DNA of 64,000 nucleotides from Candidatus Liberibacter solanacearum CLso-ZC1. Its GTDB lineage: Bacteria; Pseudomonadota; Alphaproteobacteria; Rhizobiales; Rhizobiaceae. The DNA is taken from positions 1,065,302-1,129,301 of the forward strand of contig NC_014774.1 of the NCBI RefSeq assembly GCF_000183665.1, read 5' to 3'. Made by a program: the position numbers and the translations under genes. Below the pieces are notes generated by a model. The model was not told the DNA's origin. It made no database searches and was given only the letters and a program-made list of their open reading frames with translations. Below, piece by piece: positions 50,897-61,793 of the stretch (its first letter is position 1; the number at the start of each line of letters is the position of its first letter).

Positions 50897-53800
50897 TTAA
50901 CTTTCATCACGTATTATTGGAACAACCTTCATTATACCCGCAATATGCTCAAGATCGAAAGAAATTTCCAACGATATGGGATATTGATCAAGCGTTATTT
51001 CTAGTTCAATTTCTTCCTGCAACCTAACAAAAACCAAATCTATCTTACCATGTTTATCATGATGTTGAACTTGACGATTCTGAAAATATTTATGAATCTC
51101 TGTAAGGGGGCTATGATCCTGAAGATATATTTTTAGAGAAACTAACATTTCCATGGATTTATTTTTCAGAGATTGCACCAACAATAAACGAACCGAATCT
51201 CTTTTTACAGAAACCATATCTTCTTGAGAAACAAAAATAATATACGGATTTTTTTCTCTTAATAAATAAGGTTTTTTCTTTTCTAACTTCCGTTGTTCTT
51301 GCACCGATAAAAAATTAGGATCTTCTTCTGCTTCCTGTAATTTTCTTTCTATCGAATGATCATAACAATCTTCAAGTGTCAGAAAATCACGATTCTTATT
51401 GGATGTTTTTTTTCTATTACTACTATTATAGTTTGGAAAAAAGATCCCCTCATATTCCTTATCCGGCTCAGAAAAAGTAACCCAACCTATTCTAGATCCC
51501 TTTCGTGTTTTCTTTTGTTCTTTAGACATCACCATCACTGCTAATCTGATAATACTCTCTTTGACAGAAGCAATACTTTCTTCATAGCTCTTAATACCCA
51601 TTTTTTGCAATATTGCCTTGTAAACATCAAGAGGATGTCCTGAAAAATAAAAACCTAATACCCGCCTTTCATGTTCAAATCGCGCAGAAGAATTCTCAAC
51701 CGAAAACTCTTCCAAGGAAATTTTTTCAGAAAAAGATCCCTCCTCATCAACAAAGATATTTGCTTGATCATTTGTACGATTTTTTTCAATCCACTGCGCA
51801 TACTTTTGAATATTATCAAGTGATTGATATAATTGCTCGCGACTATAGCCAAAACAATCTAAAGCCCCTGCAAAAATGAGACTTTCTAATACTCGACGAT
51901 TTAATTGTTTTGAATCAACTCTCGAACAAAAATCCTCTAAACTTTCAAAAGGTTTATCTGCACGCACTGTCATAATATGATGGGCTGTTATCGTTCCCAC
52001 TCCTTTGATAGCAGCCAAAGAATAATAAATACATTTTTCTCCTACTTCAAAATCCACACACGAAGTCTGAACAGATGGAAGAATAATTTGAATATTAAAT
52101 TGCCGAGCATCCTGACAAAATTTCTTAATCTTTTCTACATTATCCATTTCCAAAGTCATGGAAGCAGCTAAAAATTCAACAGGATAATGCGTTTTCATCC
52201 ATGCAGTTCGATAAGAAATAACCGCATAGGCCGCTGCATGCGATTTATTGAATCCATAATCTGCAAATTTTGCTAACAGTTCAAAAATATTCACAGCCAT
52301 TATATTGCTGAGACCATTTTTACTTGCTCCAGAAACGAAACGCTCTTTCTGTTTGTCCATTTCTTCTTTAATTTTCTTCCCCATCGCACGTCGCAAAACA
52401 TCTGCTTCACTGAGAGAATATCCTGAAAGCAATTGGGCTATTTGCATAACTTGTTCTTGATAAACAATAACTCCTTGTGTTTCTTTTAAAATAGAATCAA
52501 TTAATGGATGAATAGAAACAATTTTTTCTTTTCCATTTTTGCGATTATTATAAATCGTAATATTCTCAATTGGACCTGGACGATATAACGAAACCAGAGC
52601 AATAATATCTTCAATACAATCTGGTTGCATACCTTCCAAAGCCTGACGCATTCCAGAACTTTCCAATTGGAATATCCCCAGCGTTCCTTTCTTTGTTAAA
52701 AGATGATAAGTCTCATGATCATCAAAAGGAATCAACGATAGATCAACTTTTATTCCTCGTTGCTCTAGTAAATCTAGGCTTTTTTGCAAGACAGTCAGCG
52801 TCTTAAGACCTAAAAAATCAAATTTAACTAAGCCAGCTTTTTCAACCCATTTCATATTAAACTGTGTGACAGGAATATCGGATCGTACATCACGATACAT
52901 AGGAATTAATTGAGATAAGGGACGATCACCAATGACAATACCCGCTGCATGAGTAGATGCATGTCGATATAACCCTTCTAATTTCAGAGAAATTTCAAGA
53001 AGACGATCTACAAAAGGATCATCTAAGATTGCTTCTTGAAAGCGAGAATCATCGGCGATAGCCTGCTTAAGAGATACAGGATGTGCTGGATTATTGGGAA
53101 TTAACTTACAAAGACGATCAACTTGAGAATAAGGCATCTGTAAGGCGCGTCCAACATCACGCAACGCAGCTTTCGCTTGTAAAGATCCAAAAGTAATAAT
53201 TTGAGCAACCCGTTCATGCCCATATTTATTTTGCACATATTGAATGACTTCATCACGTCGATCTTGACAAAAATCAATATCAAAATCCGGCATAGACATC
53301 CGATCTGGATTTAAAAATCGTTCAAAGAGTAGTGAAAAACGTAAAGGGTCAATATCGGTAATCGTCAAAGCATATGCAGTTACAGAACCAGCTCCTGAAC
53401 CACGCCCAGGACCTACTGGAATATTGTTTTTTTTAGCCCACTGTATAAAATCCGCAACGATCAAGAAATATCCAGAAAACTTCATACGTGCGATTACATC
53501 CAACTCAAAATCAAGACGTTTTCTATAATCTTGCGCACTGTATCCTTTAGCTATTATCCCTTGAGAAAGACGTGTTTCTAATCCTTCTATAGCTTTTGTT
53601 CGCAATTCATTTTCTTCTATTTTTTCAAAATCATCACATTCTTTGTCAATAAAACGTGGCAAAATTGGTTTATGCACTTGAAGAATAAAAGAACAACGCC
53701 TAGCGATTTCCACAGTATTATCCAAAGCTTCTGGCAAATCTGCAAACATAGACAACATCTCAGCACGATTCTTTAAATAATGATCAGGCGTTACACGTGG

Positions 53801-54577
53801 ACGATCTTCTTGAGATATCACAGTTGAATGTGCAACTGCCATCAATACATCATGCGCATCATAATCTTCTTGGGATAGAAATAACGCATTATTGGTTGCG
53901 ACCAAGGGTAATTCATGCTTATAAGCTAATTGAATGACTTGACTTTCACGATAACGATCGTATCCCCTATGACGCTGCAAATTGACATAGAGACGATTAC
54001 CAAAAATATTTTTAAAAGAAAGAAGTCTTTTTTCCGCTATTTGAGGATTATTAAACAAGAAAGCTCTATCTATTGAACCAGAACTCCCGCCTGTTAACAT
54101 AATAAGCCCTTCTGTTCCTATCTCTTGCAACCAAGAGAAATAAATACGAACAGATTTATGCCCTTGATTCAAAAGATACATACGGCTTACAAGTTCAATT
54201 AATCTTTGATAACCTTCAGCCTTGGATACTAAAAGAACAATAGATGGTAGCTCTGGGAAAAATGATTTTCCCTTATGAGTGACCTCTAAACCATCTTGCA
54301 TATCAATCTCGATCTGACATCCAATAATAGGCTGAATACCAGCTAAACAAGCCTTTTGCGAAAATTCCAATGCTCCAAAAAGATTGTTCGTATCAGTAAT
54401 GGCAATAGCAGGCTGTTGATCTGCAATAGCTTTATCCAAAATATTATTTAAAGAAAGAGCTCCCTCCAATAATGAATATGACGAATGTACTTGCAAATGT
54501 ACAAAACCTGGCGATCGTTCTACTTGTTGATTCAAGGACATAATATTTTTTGGTGAAGGATTACTGATGAAAACCAT
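50897..54577 (-). CDS. dnaE: DNA polymerase III subunit alpha
   Basis: Replicative polymerase catalytic subunit. 1226 aa, somewhat longer than average. Seen: N-terminal PHP domain (FVHLQVHSSYSLLEGAL), PGRGSGAGSVTAYAL, the polymerase Asp pair in MPDFDIDFCQDRRDEVI (~430), FNKSHAAAYAVISY, and a C-terminal HhH/OB region. Two starts possible: ATG at 54577 or ATG at 54541 (MSLNQQVERS); neither has a clear ribosome site. Co-oriented with dnaG. Confidence 0.97.
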   Translation of the reverse strand: MVFISNPSPKNIMSLNQQVERSPGFVHLQVHSSYSLLEGALSLNNILDKAIADQQPAIAITDTNNLFGALEFSQKACLAGIQPIIGCQIEIDMQDGLEVTHKGKSFFPELPSIVLLVSKAEGYQRLIELVSRMYLLNQGHKSVRIYFSWLQEIGTEGLIMLTGGSSGSIDRAFLFNNPQIAEKRLLSFKNIFGNRLYVNLQRHRGYDRYRESQVIQLAYKHELPLVATNNALFLSQEDYDAHDVLMAVAHSTVISQEDRPRVTPDHYLKNRAEMLSMFADLPEALDNTVEIARRCSFILQVHKPILPRFIDKECDDFEKIEENELRTKAIEGLETRLSQGIIAKGYSAQDYRKRLDFELDVIARMKFSGYFLIVADFIQWAKKNNIPVGPGRGSGAGSVTAYALTITDIDPLRFSLLFERFLNPDRMSMPDFDIDFCQDRRDEVIQYVQNKYGHERVAQIITFGSLQAKAALRDVGRALQMPYSQVDRLCKLIPNNPAHPVSLKQAIADDSRFQEAILDDPFVDRLLEISLKLEGLYRHASTHAAGIVIGDRPLSQLIPMYRDVRSDIPVTQFNMKWVEKAGLVKFDFLGLKTLTVLQKSLDLLEQRGIKVDLSLIPFDDHETYHLLTKKGTLGIFQLESSGMRQALEGMQPDCIEDIIALVSLYRPGPIENITIYNNRKNGKEKIVSIHPLIDSILKETQGVIVYQEQVMQIAQLLSGYSLSEADVLRRAMGKKIKEEMDKQKERFVSGASKNGLSNIMAVNIFELLAKFADYGFNKSHAAAYAVISYRTAWMKTHYPVEFLAASMTLEMDNVEKIKKFCQDARQFNIQIILPSVQTSCVDFEVGEKCIYYSLAAIKGVGTITAHHIMTVRADKPFESLEDFCSRVDSKQLNRRVLESLIFAGALDCFGYSREQLYQSLDNIQKYAQWIEKNRTNDQANIFVDEEGSFSEKISLEEFSVENSSARFEHERRVLGFYFSGHPLDVYKAILQKMGIKSYEESIASVKESIIRLAVMVMSKEQKKTRKGSRIGWVTFSEPDKEYEGIFFPNYNSSNRKKTSNKNRDFLTLEDCYDHSIERKLQEAEEDPNFLSVQEQRKLEKKKPYLLREKNPYIIFVSQEDMVSVKRDSVRLLLVQSLKNKSMEMLVSLKIYLQDHSPLTEIHKYFQNRQVQHHDKHGKIDLVFVRLQEEIELEITLDQYPISLEISFDLEHIAGIMKVVPIIRDES

Positions 54578-55081
54578 AGTTTAAAAAGCTACCAAAGAAA
54601 TATGTTGTACTAGAAAATTCATGATACACATAAATCAAGCCTTTCATGTATTTACTTTGTCAGGATAAAAAAATGCAGAAAAAAATAAAGTTGTCCTTTA
54701 ATTTCCCGTCAATTATCATTTTCCCTCAATAAAATGAGTAATCTAGAGAAATACTTCTATGCACAAAGAAACAATAAAGATCTAAACAACTTGCCAAGTG
54801 TATCTTGTTTCTACTCTTTCAACATCCCTAATATAAAACTTGCACAACAACAGCATATTACGCATATGGAATTGATTCAATCTAATAAGAAGTAAAATTG
54901 AAAAACAGATGCAATATTGAGAAATATGGAATCACCCATTACTCACTACAACCAAAAGATCAAACTACCTACGAATAATAGCATTACATCAATGATGACT
55001 GATTTTCCTCATTAGTCATTTACTGTTTTTCTTAGTATACGACACGATCAGGTTCCTTGAAATATATTTTATAAAGGAACA
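54578..55081. other. Spacer between dnaE and the DUF4011 gene
   Basis: No gene seen. Just before the DUF4011 stop a 7-bp inverted repeat (GTTCCTT, 15 nt, AAGGAAC; 55052-55080) lacks a T-run, so it is at best a weak terminator. Confidence 0.4.
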
Positions 55082-58000
55082 TCATGTCGCTTCATTTTCG
55101 TTTATATCATGCGCATGGTTACTTTTTTTTGTTAATTGACGTAATTCACGAATGATCGGTTCAATAGCTTCATCTGGGTTGCTAAACCAATCTACAGACC
55201 AAATACGTCGAATACGCCAACCCATCCGTTCTAAAACTTCTTGTCGTAAACGGTCTCTATCCCGCGCAGATTTAGCAGAATTATACATTGCCCCATCACA
55301 CTCAATTCCCATTAAATAATATCCTGGATTAGATGGATCATATACAGCAACATCAAGGGAAAATCCCATATCTCCTAATTGAGTGTCACAATCGAAACCA
55401 ACTTTTTTAAGTTCTTCTTTGACAGACATTGCAAAATCACTATCTATTTTTTCTGTATTTTTCTTAAGGGAATGCTCCATATGTCCCATTTCAGCAAAAT
55501 GTAGGAAATCACGCATTACCCGAATACCAAGCTTCGAATCTGCATCAACCATAATATCTAAATACCGCATCGTACTAAAAACATCTATGCGTTTTCTAGC
55601 ACGGGTAAACAGAACATTAAGACGCCTCCATCCAACATCCGAATTAATAGGACCAAAGCGTTGGAAAATACGCCCACCTGGTTCATTCGGACCATAGGTA
55701 AACGAGATAAAAATTCTATCTCGTTCATCTCCTTGAACGTTTTCTAGATTTTTAACAAAGAAAGGATCAGAATGCATACGCAAATTGCTAATCGCTTTTC
55801 CTATCGCACTATCCTTGCGACATAATTTATTGATTTCATTTTCAATCTGATCACGTTGTTTTGCATTCATTGCAACCACTCCTAAAGATTCTGTAGGATG
55901 TTGCATGGCATGATCTTTCACAGCAAGCGCAATAACTCGAGCTTCTTCAGGGTTATATTGATCAATTATCATCCCATTTTTCACATGAGTAAAGCCAATT
56001 CCATATCTTTCTACGTTAGTATATGGAGAAGGAAAAACAATAAGGCTGTTATCATAAAAATGATAATTAGAACAAGCAATAAGATTTTCATTGAGTGATC
56101 GATAATGCCATTGCAAACGACGCATAGAAAATAAAGGCAATAATGCATCTAGAATACTTTCAGTCTGACTAACTGCCGCTACCTCTTCATCATAATCTCC
56201 CTGCTCACCATCATGGTCAAAGAACCTAGTAGGAGGCAACTGTTTTGGATCCCCTACAACCACAACTTGTTTTCCTCGAGCAATAACCCCTAAAGCATCT
56301 TCTGGTTTGATCTGCGAAGATTCATCCATAATGACAAGATCAAATTTAATATCCTTAGGCTCTAGATAATTAGCCACAGACATCGGACTCATCATAAAAC
56401 AAGGCTTCAACTGAAGAAGAGAATTCTTAGCACGAGAAATCAATTGCCGAATAGGGATATTCCGAGATTTCTTCCCTAATTCACTGCGAATCAAAGATAG
56501 CTCGGTATAATCAGATTTCAGCCCTCCTGAAATACCTTGGGTGATTTTCTGATTACCAATCACGCTAGCAATATGCTGTCTTTGAAGAATCTGCAATTTT
56601 TTATCGTATTCGCGAAACCTTTCTTGTTTTGCTGTGAATTGAACACCTGAATAATGCATTAGATGCGGTTTTTCTGTCAAAATTTCGCGAGAAAGTTGAT
56701 GATATATTGCTGCTAACAAACCTGATTCTAACTGTTTAACATCAAGCGTATTATTAAAGATTGCTTCCTGGATGGCCTTCAATCCCTTACCCTGCATATC
56801 GTGAACCATATGCATTAAGTTTATCCACCCATTTAACCAGCGTGGTTTATTGATAGCATCGGCATTACGTGCAATCAATGTAAGAAGTTTATCATTACAA
56901 CGCAATGTCCATTGTGCTAAATCTAATTGCGTATCTTGTATAAAAGAATCTTGTTTTTTAATCTGTTTTTGCCAAACAATTCTCAATTTTTTGAGATCTT
57001 TTATGAAAATATCATAAGAATGACGATCATTAATATGATTGATCCCTTCCATCAATTCATCAAAAAGAACCTGTTTTTTAATAGAACTTATGAATTCCAA
57101 AGTGCTATTGATAACCTCTAAAGAATGAGCCGATTCCTTACTATTCGAAGCAAAAACACTTGGTTTAATTTTTTCTCCAAAAAAACATTTGATTAATGAT
57201 CTTTCTTCCAACGCAATATTTTTATGCTGTATTTGATGCAGTTTTTCACCTATCTCTTTGGCTTTCTGCAACAAAATATCATCTCCATTGAAACAGCTTT
57301 GCAAAGGTTCAAAACTATGAGATAATTTTTGAATAAGAGAATGAAAAATATTATCCTCTCCAACAAAGATAGCAGAATGCTCTTGTAATTCTTTTTGTTT
57401 GGGAAGAACTTGTTCAAGCTCTATAATCCTATCAAGAACTTTAGTTATTTTTTGACCTAATTCTTCACGATGAAGTTTTTGGATCCCTTTGAAAAGTTGG
57501 CTGTCTAGCATTAAAAAACCATTGATGAGGACATCATCCAAACCTGAATGATCTTTCCAAACTTGATGAACCTTGCGATACCACTCTCTTATATTGATCA
57601 AAGCTCCAATATCCGTCGATAATCCGCGGTAATGTTCTCCTAATATCTTGCTAAAATTTTTCTTCTCAAGTTTATCTCTTTCAACGACAAATTGATGGGC
57701 ATTAGGTAATTGCGCATAAAGTTTTTTCCAAGAAATACTATGATTCTTTGCTAAACTCAAAAGAGATTTTTTTGCTTGTTTCCATGACGAACTCCATGAA
57801 GAAAACAACGCAGATGAGTGAAGTTCTTTATTAAGATCTTGCAAAACCTTCGCATCGGGAAGTTTTTTGATATTGAAGACATCTTCTAAAGAGGCTTGAA
57901 GAATATTTAGCGAATCCAATCGTTCCGCTAAATCTTCTAACACCGAATCTATGCCACTATTATCAAAAAAACTATCCCTCAAACGCAACAACGATACCGG

Positions 58001-60442
58001 CAATTCAACCGCCAAATCCATCAATAAAACAGCATTTTGAAAACCTTGGCGATCAGCACGAATATTCTGAGCAAATACTGGAGGGAAGCATTGGATCAAT
58101 CCCGAAAATGATTCCCAATATTTTTCGCATGATACCTTCATCTTCTGTAAAGAAGAGATAATTTTACTTATATCCTTGAAAGAACTCTCTGCGTCAATAC
58201 CAAATTCTTCGGATAAATCAAATGAAAAGGATATCTCCTTGCCAATTTTCAAATCATCTATTTTCTTAGGAGCTAGATAAGTTTTTATATCATCAAAATC
58301 ATCTCGTATATGACTAAAATCTTCAATCCATTGTTGAATAGATGCAATAGAATCATCATCAAGTTTTTTAAAGGCTTCAAAACAAACCAATTGAGGCAAA
58401 GTAGGAACTTGCTCAACCGCATTTATAAACTGTCCTTGCCAATATAATAATTGCTGACGTTGATTGTGGATGCCATATTTTTCTAAAAAAGATTCGTGGC
58501 TTTTTTGCCAATCAATCAACGCAGTTTGCCAATTGCTTAAAGAAGAAAGAGCATTACGATAATTTAATACATGAATATCAGAACTATGCACACCATACCA
58601 AGGATGGTTCATCAATTCCATACTCTCCCCAGCTTGCTTGTGAAATTCTATAATAACATCCCTAAATGCCTTAATTTGATCTTCAAGGCGTGAGAGTAAC
58701 AAACGATCTGCATTTTCTCCCGACAATCCTTCCACATGTAATTGTGCAGGATCTAATGGTAAATTATGACAATAACGAGCAGATCCCATTAAAATCTGAT
58801 GAATACTTAACTCAGTGTTCTTCCAGATTTGATTAATTTCTTGAGCGTACTGATTTAATTGTCCCTTTAATTCTTCATAGCGGGTGATTTCTACATCAAT
58901 TTCTTTTGGACTTTTCTGTAGGTTTCTATTGTCAATACGTTTACGAAGATCATCAAGAATCGCCCGTTTATGCACCTTATGACTATGCAGTTCCAGACAA
59001 AAATCTCCCAAACCAGCCTTTTCTAAACGCTGTTTCACCACTTCAATGGCTGCCATTTTTTGAGCACAAAATAGGATTTTTTTTCCATGCAACATTGCAT
59101 TAGCAATAATATTGGTAATAGTTTGTGACTTTCCTGTACCCGGAGGACCCTCAATCACCAAATTTTTACCATTCATTACATCAATCAAAGCACTATGCTG
59201 AGAACTATCGGCATCATCAATCAACGGAAAATTATGATGAATTCCCTCTATCTCATCAATATTATACTCCGTATCCTGATTAGCACACGTAGTCTCCTTA
59301 TCATGATCACGTGACTGCGCAACAAAAAGACGCTGGATAATGTCATGGTTCAGAATATTATCATCCCCTTCTGCCCATCGTAGATGATCAAGATCAAGAC
59401 ACATCAACATTTTACTAAAATTCAGTAATCCTAACACACCATAACGACGTACCGCCCAATGTGGTTTGCTTTCTTCTATAATTTTCTGAATTTGAAGAAA
59501 ATAATCTTCTGGCCACATACCCTCTTCAATCGGCGGCAAAATAATCCCAAAATCACTTTGTAGTTTTTCTTTAAGGGAAAAATTCAGAAGTATTTCTTCA
59601 CCTGTATAACGCAACTGATATTGGCTAAGGCTTGATTGAGAAGCAGAGTTTCTTCTTTCTAATGAAACTGGAATCGTAAAAAGAGGTGCTAATCGTGGAT
59701 TCTCATAATCATCTGCTTCATACCATTCAAGAAAACCCAAAACAACATAAAGTATAGAAGTGCCTGTTTCTCTAATAGAACTCTGTGATTTTTCATTTAT
59801 TGCTCGCAATACAAACTCTAATTTGTCTTGAAAATAAGCAGTTTGTATTTGATTATCTGCCAAATGATTCTGATAATGAGGTAAATTCAAGGGCTTATTA
59901 TCCCTAACCGCACGTTCCAAATCTTCTATATCGTCATAACCATAGTTCTGTATAAGAGAATTTAACTCCTTTAAACCTATCCCTGTTTTCTTTTCTAACC
60001 CATTTATATCTATCGGATCATCTGAGGTTTTGATATCTTCACAAATGAAATCTCTGATCTTCCGAAGTGTTTGATGGTTTTTCTCTTCATCATCCAATTT
60101 ATATTCTACGGGCAAATCATAAATAATACTAAAACCTAACTTCTCAATCCATGCTTGTTCATCTATATCATGATAATTATCAACATCTGACAAACCATTT
60201 TCCCGAGCTTGCTTTTTAGTAGGCATAGGCAATGGCATAAACTGCATCACCTCTTCTCTAAAAATCTGCTGATATAACTGATTAGGTGACGTGTTAAAAA
60301 TCCGCAATGCACATTGATGATCTATTCGAAAATTTAGCAATTTATTTTGTACAGTGCGATCTAAAAGTTTACGACGCATATCTTCAAGACACTCAAGTAC
60401 GTGTTTTCTTTTATAATTATCCATCCGAAATTGCTCGCTCAT
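55082..60442 (-). CDS. DUF4011 - superfamily 1 helicase - Vsr-like nuclease (Hhe-type defence protein)
   Basis: 1786 aa, the largest gene here. Seen: N-terminal DUF4011 region (CLEDMRRKLLDRTVQNKLLN, FRIDHQCALRIFNTSP); Walker A VIEGPPGTGKSQTITNII (~430); a ~900-residue helical insert; then helicase motifs DLVIMDESSQIKPEDALG (~1370), VVVGDPKQLPPTRFF, WHYRSLNENLIA, NVQGDERDRIFIS and NVLFTRARKRID. The C-terminus (~1690-1770) is a Vsr/MTES_1575-type PD-(D/E)xK nuclease: DVAVYDP, GIECDGAMYNSAKSARDRDR and GWRIRRIWSVDWF. This architecture is the one described as Hhe in screens for anti-phage systems (from memory). AAGGA 6 nt before the ATG. Full length, no decay, single-gene unit. Confidence 0.9.
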   Translation of the reverse strand: MSEQFRMDNYKRKHVLECLEDMRRKLLDRTVQNKLLNFRIDHQCALRIFNTSPNQLYQQIFREEVMQFMPLPMPTKKQARENGLSDVDNYHDIDEQAWIEKLGFSIIYDLPVEYKLDDEEKNHQTLRKIRDFICEDIKTSDDPIDINGLEKKTGIGLKELNSLIQNYGYDDIEDLERAVRDNKPLNLPHYQNHLADNQIQTAYFQDKLEFVLRAINEKSQSSIRETGTSILYVVLGFLEWYEADDYENPRLAPLFTIPVSLERRNSASQSSLSQYQLRYTGEEILLNFSLKEKLQSDFGIILPPIEEGMWPEDYFLQIQKIIEESKPHWAVRRYGVLGLLNFSKMLMCLDLDHLRWAEGDDNILNHDIIQRLFVAQSRDHDKETTCANQDTEYNIDEIEGIHHNFPLIDDADSSQHSALIDVMNGKNLVIEGPPGTGKSQTITNIIANAMLHGKKILFCAQKMAAIEVVKQRLEKAGLGDFCLELHSHKVHKRAILDDLRKRIDNRNLQKSPKEIDVEITRYEELKGQLNQYAQEINQIWKNTELSIHQILMGSARYCHNLPLDPAQLHVEGLSGENADRLLLSRLEDQIKAFRDVIIEFHKQAGESMELMNHPWYGVHSSDIHVLNYRNALSSLSNWQTALIDWQKSHESFLEKYGIHNQRQQLLYWQGQFINAVEQVPTLPQLVCFEAFKKLDDDSIASIQQWIEDFSHIRDDFDDIKTYLAPKKIDDLKIGKEISFSFDLSEEFGIDAESSFKDISKIISSLQKMKVSCEKYWESFSGLIQCFPPVFAQNIRADRQGFQNAVLLMDLAVELPVSLLRLRDSFFDNSGIDSVLEDLAERLDSLNILQASLEDVFNIKKLPDAKVLQDLNKELHSSALFSSWSSSWKQAKKSLLSLAKNHSISWKKLYAQLPNAHQFVVERDKLEKKNFSKILGEHYRGLSTDIGALINIREWYRKVHQVWKDHSGLDDVLINGFLMLDSQLFKGIQKLHREELGQKITKVLDRIIELEQVLPKQKELQEHSAIFVGEDNIFHSLIQKLSHSFEPLQSCFNGDDILLQKAKEIGEKLHQIQHKNIALEERSLIKCFFGEKIKPSVFASNSKESAHSLEVINSTLEFISSIKKQVLFDELMEGINHINDRHSYDIFIKDLKKLRIVWQKQIKKQDSFIQDTQLDLAQWTLRCNDKLLTLIARNADAINKPRWLNGWINLMHMVHDMQGKGLKAIQEAIFNNTLDVKQLESGLLAAIYHQLSREILTEKPHLMHYSGVQFTAKQERFREYDKKLQILQRQHIASVIGNQKITQGISGGLKSDYTELSLIRSELGKKSRNIPIRQLISRAKNSLLQLKPCFMMSPMSVANYLEPKDIKFDLVIMDESSQIKPEDALGVIARGKQVVVVGDPKQLPPTRFFDHDGEQGDYDEEVAAVSQTESILDALLPLFSMRRLQWHYRSLNENLIACSNYHFYDNSLIVFPSPYTNVERYGIGFTHVKNGMIIDQYNPEEARVIALAVKDHAMQHPTESLGVVAMNAKQRDQIENEINKLCRKDSAIGKAISNLRMHSDPFFVKNLENVQGDERDRIFISFTYGPNEPGGRIFQRFGPINSDVGWRRLNVLFTRARKRIDVFSTMRYLDIMVDADSKLGIRVMRDFLHFAEMGHMEHSLKKNTEKIDSDFAMSVKEELKKVGFDCDTQLGDMGFSLDVAVYDPSNPGYYLMGIECDGAMYNSAKSARDRDRLRQEVLERMGWRIRRIWSVDWFSNPDEAIEPIIRELRQLTKKSNHAHDINENEAT

Positions 60443-61182
60443 AAGACATCCTTATAAACCATACAGAACGAGAGAAAATAGATCTTTGAAATTTTCTATT
60501 AAAAAAACTTCATCAATTCATTTCTCTCACATCTATTGACTTTCTAGAAAATATATTCGTAATAAAGATCTCCTTAATGATTGTTAAAAAAGATCGATTA
60601 ATACAGTAACAATAGATGCCTTTGTACGGCTTGTTTTTATTTAGTTCTGGTGTGATATTCTATATTCTATATTTTAATAAAAATAAACTTATTAAGGTTA
60701 ATAGATTCAATTTTTTGTAATTTAGAACCTAATATATAGGGAAATGTAGCAAAAAGTAACTTATCAGCAACCTTCATAGATACAGAAATATTAATTATCA
60801 TAATTATAGCGCATATCTTTTCGCCCAACAAACGTAAAATTATTGACGAAATATAAAAAAAAATTACCTTTGATAATGACAAATTAATGCAAAAAGTTAA
60901 TTTCTATCTATATTCTATTTTAAAATGGGAATATACGAGCATTTTCATCTGTACAAATGTTAAGAAGTTTTAATGAAGAAAATTTTGAGCATATCAATCG
61001 AAAAGCAGAAAAAAATAAAATGTAATAAGGCAATTTTGTCCTATAACTTGAGATTATAAAAGATTAGTTTTCTAATATAAAATAACAACATCGACAATAG
61101 AAAAATAACTTGGTTTTTTTATTTTATCCCCTATAGTACAAGACTGTTGTTGCAATTATTTTAAAAATAACGGAGAAATAAC
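60443..61182. other. AT-rich spacer between DUF4011 gene and yggT
   Basis: About 0.74 kb. The minus frame at 60667-60882 begins with TTG, has no ribosome site and is only loosely hydrophobic, so I do not call it. Must contain the DUF4011 promoter. Confidence 0.45.
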
Positions 61183-61472
61183 ATGAACTTTTTTTTAAAA
61201 TTATGCACTTATTTTTAGAATTATACAGTCAAATACTTTTCATAAACATTATAATCTCTTTTCTCTGCTCTTATAACATAGTCAATACATCTAATTTTTT
61301 TGTCAGGTTAGTCACACAATTACTCCATAGTATTACAGAACCACCTCTAATAATAATACGAAAGATTATACCTATAGCTGTAACAAACTCTTTACACATA
61401 GACCTATCATATCTAATTCTCTTGTTGATAATATATATTTTGCAAAACGGCTTGATAGCTCTTATGCAATGA
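61183..61472 (+). pseudogene. YggT family membrane protein with poly-T frameshift
   Basis: Two-segment membrane protein of the YggT family: FINIIISFLCSYNIVNTSNF, FVRLVTQLLHSITEPPLIII and LSYLILLLIIYILQNGLIAL. The best start is the ATG at 61183, with CGGAG 8 nt upstream, but its frame ends after 11 codons because an eight-T run is one base short (nine Ts would join it). The conserved part is open from ATG 61203, which has no ribosome site. Either the gene relies on slippage, starts at 61203 poorly, or is null. yggU follows immediately, as in many bacteria. Confidence 0.7.
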
Positions 61473-61503
61473 ATCATTGTTGTGTAAAGTAGGTCTAACC
61501 TTC

Positions 61504-61793
61504 ATGTGCGACATTACTATTCATCTTTTACCTAATGCCAAGCAAAGTGGCATAGTATCGTTTGCAATACTGCAAAACGATACTATTTATATTAAAATGA
61601 AAGTACACGCCCCTCCAAAAAAAGCAAAGCAAATAAAGCCATGCTTACTATACTTGCGGAGAGATTATCTCTTAATAAATCATCTTTGAAGATGCTTTCC
61701 AAGCACTCTTCTCCTATCAAGAAGATCTATATTGACAAAGATTGTAAAGAGATCATTGAATTATTTAAAAGAAATAATCCTGTTACTCTTTAG
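61504..61793 (+). pseudogene. YggU / DUF167 family gene with frameshift
   Basis: The first frame reads IHLLPNAKQSGIVSF, IYIKMKVHAPPKKAKQ and then becomes unrelated. In another frame the family pattern resumes: ANKAMLTILAERLSLNKSSL to [11 protein letters not shown], stop at 61793, overlapping the ppa 3' end by 11 nt. The break is near 61628 (GCAAAGCAAATAAAGCC), one missing base. DUF167 proteins are about 100 aa; the repaired gene would be about 96 aa. Function of the family is unknown. It follows yggT. Confidence 0.75.

Noticed and set aside
60667..60882. 71-codon hydrophobic minus-strand frame
   Set aside because: TTG start without a ribosome site in a very AT-rich spacer; hydrophobicity is expected from AT bias.
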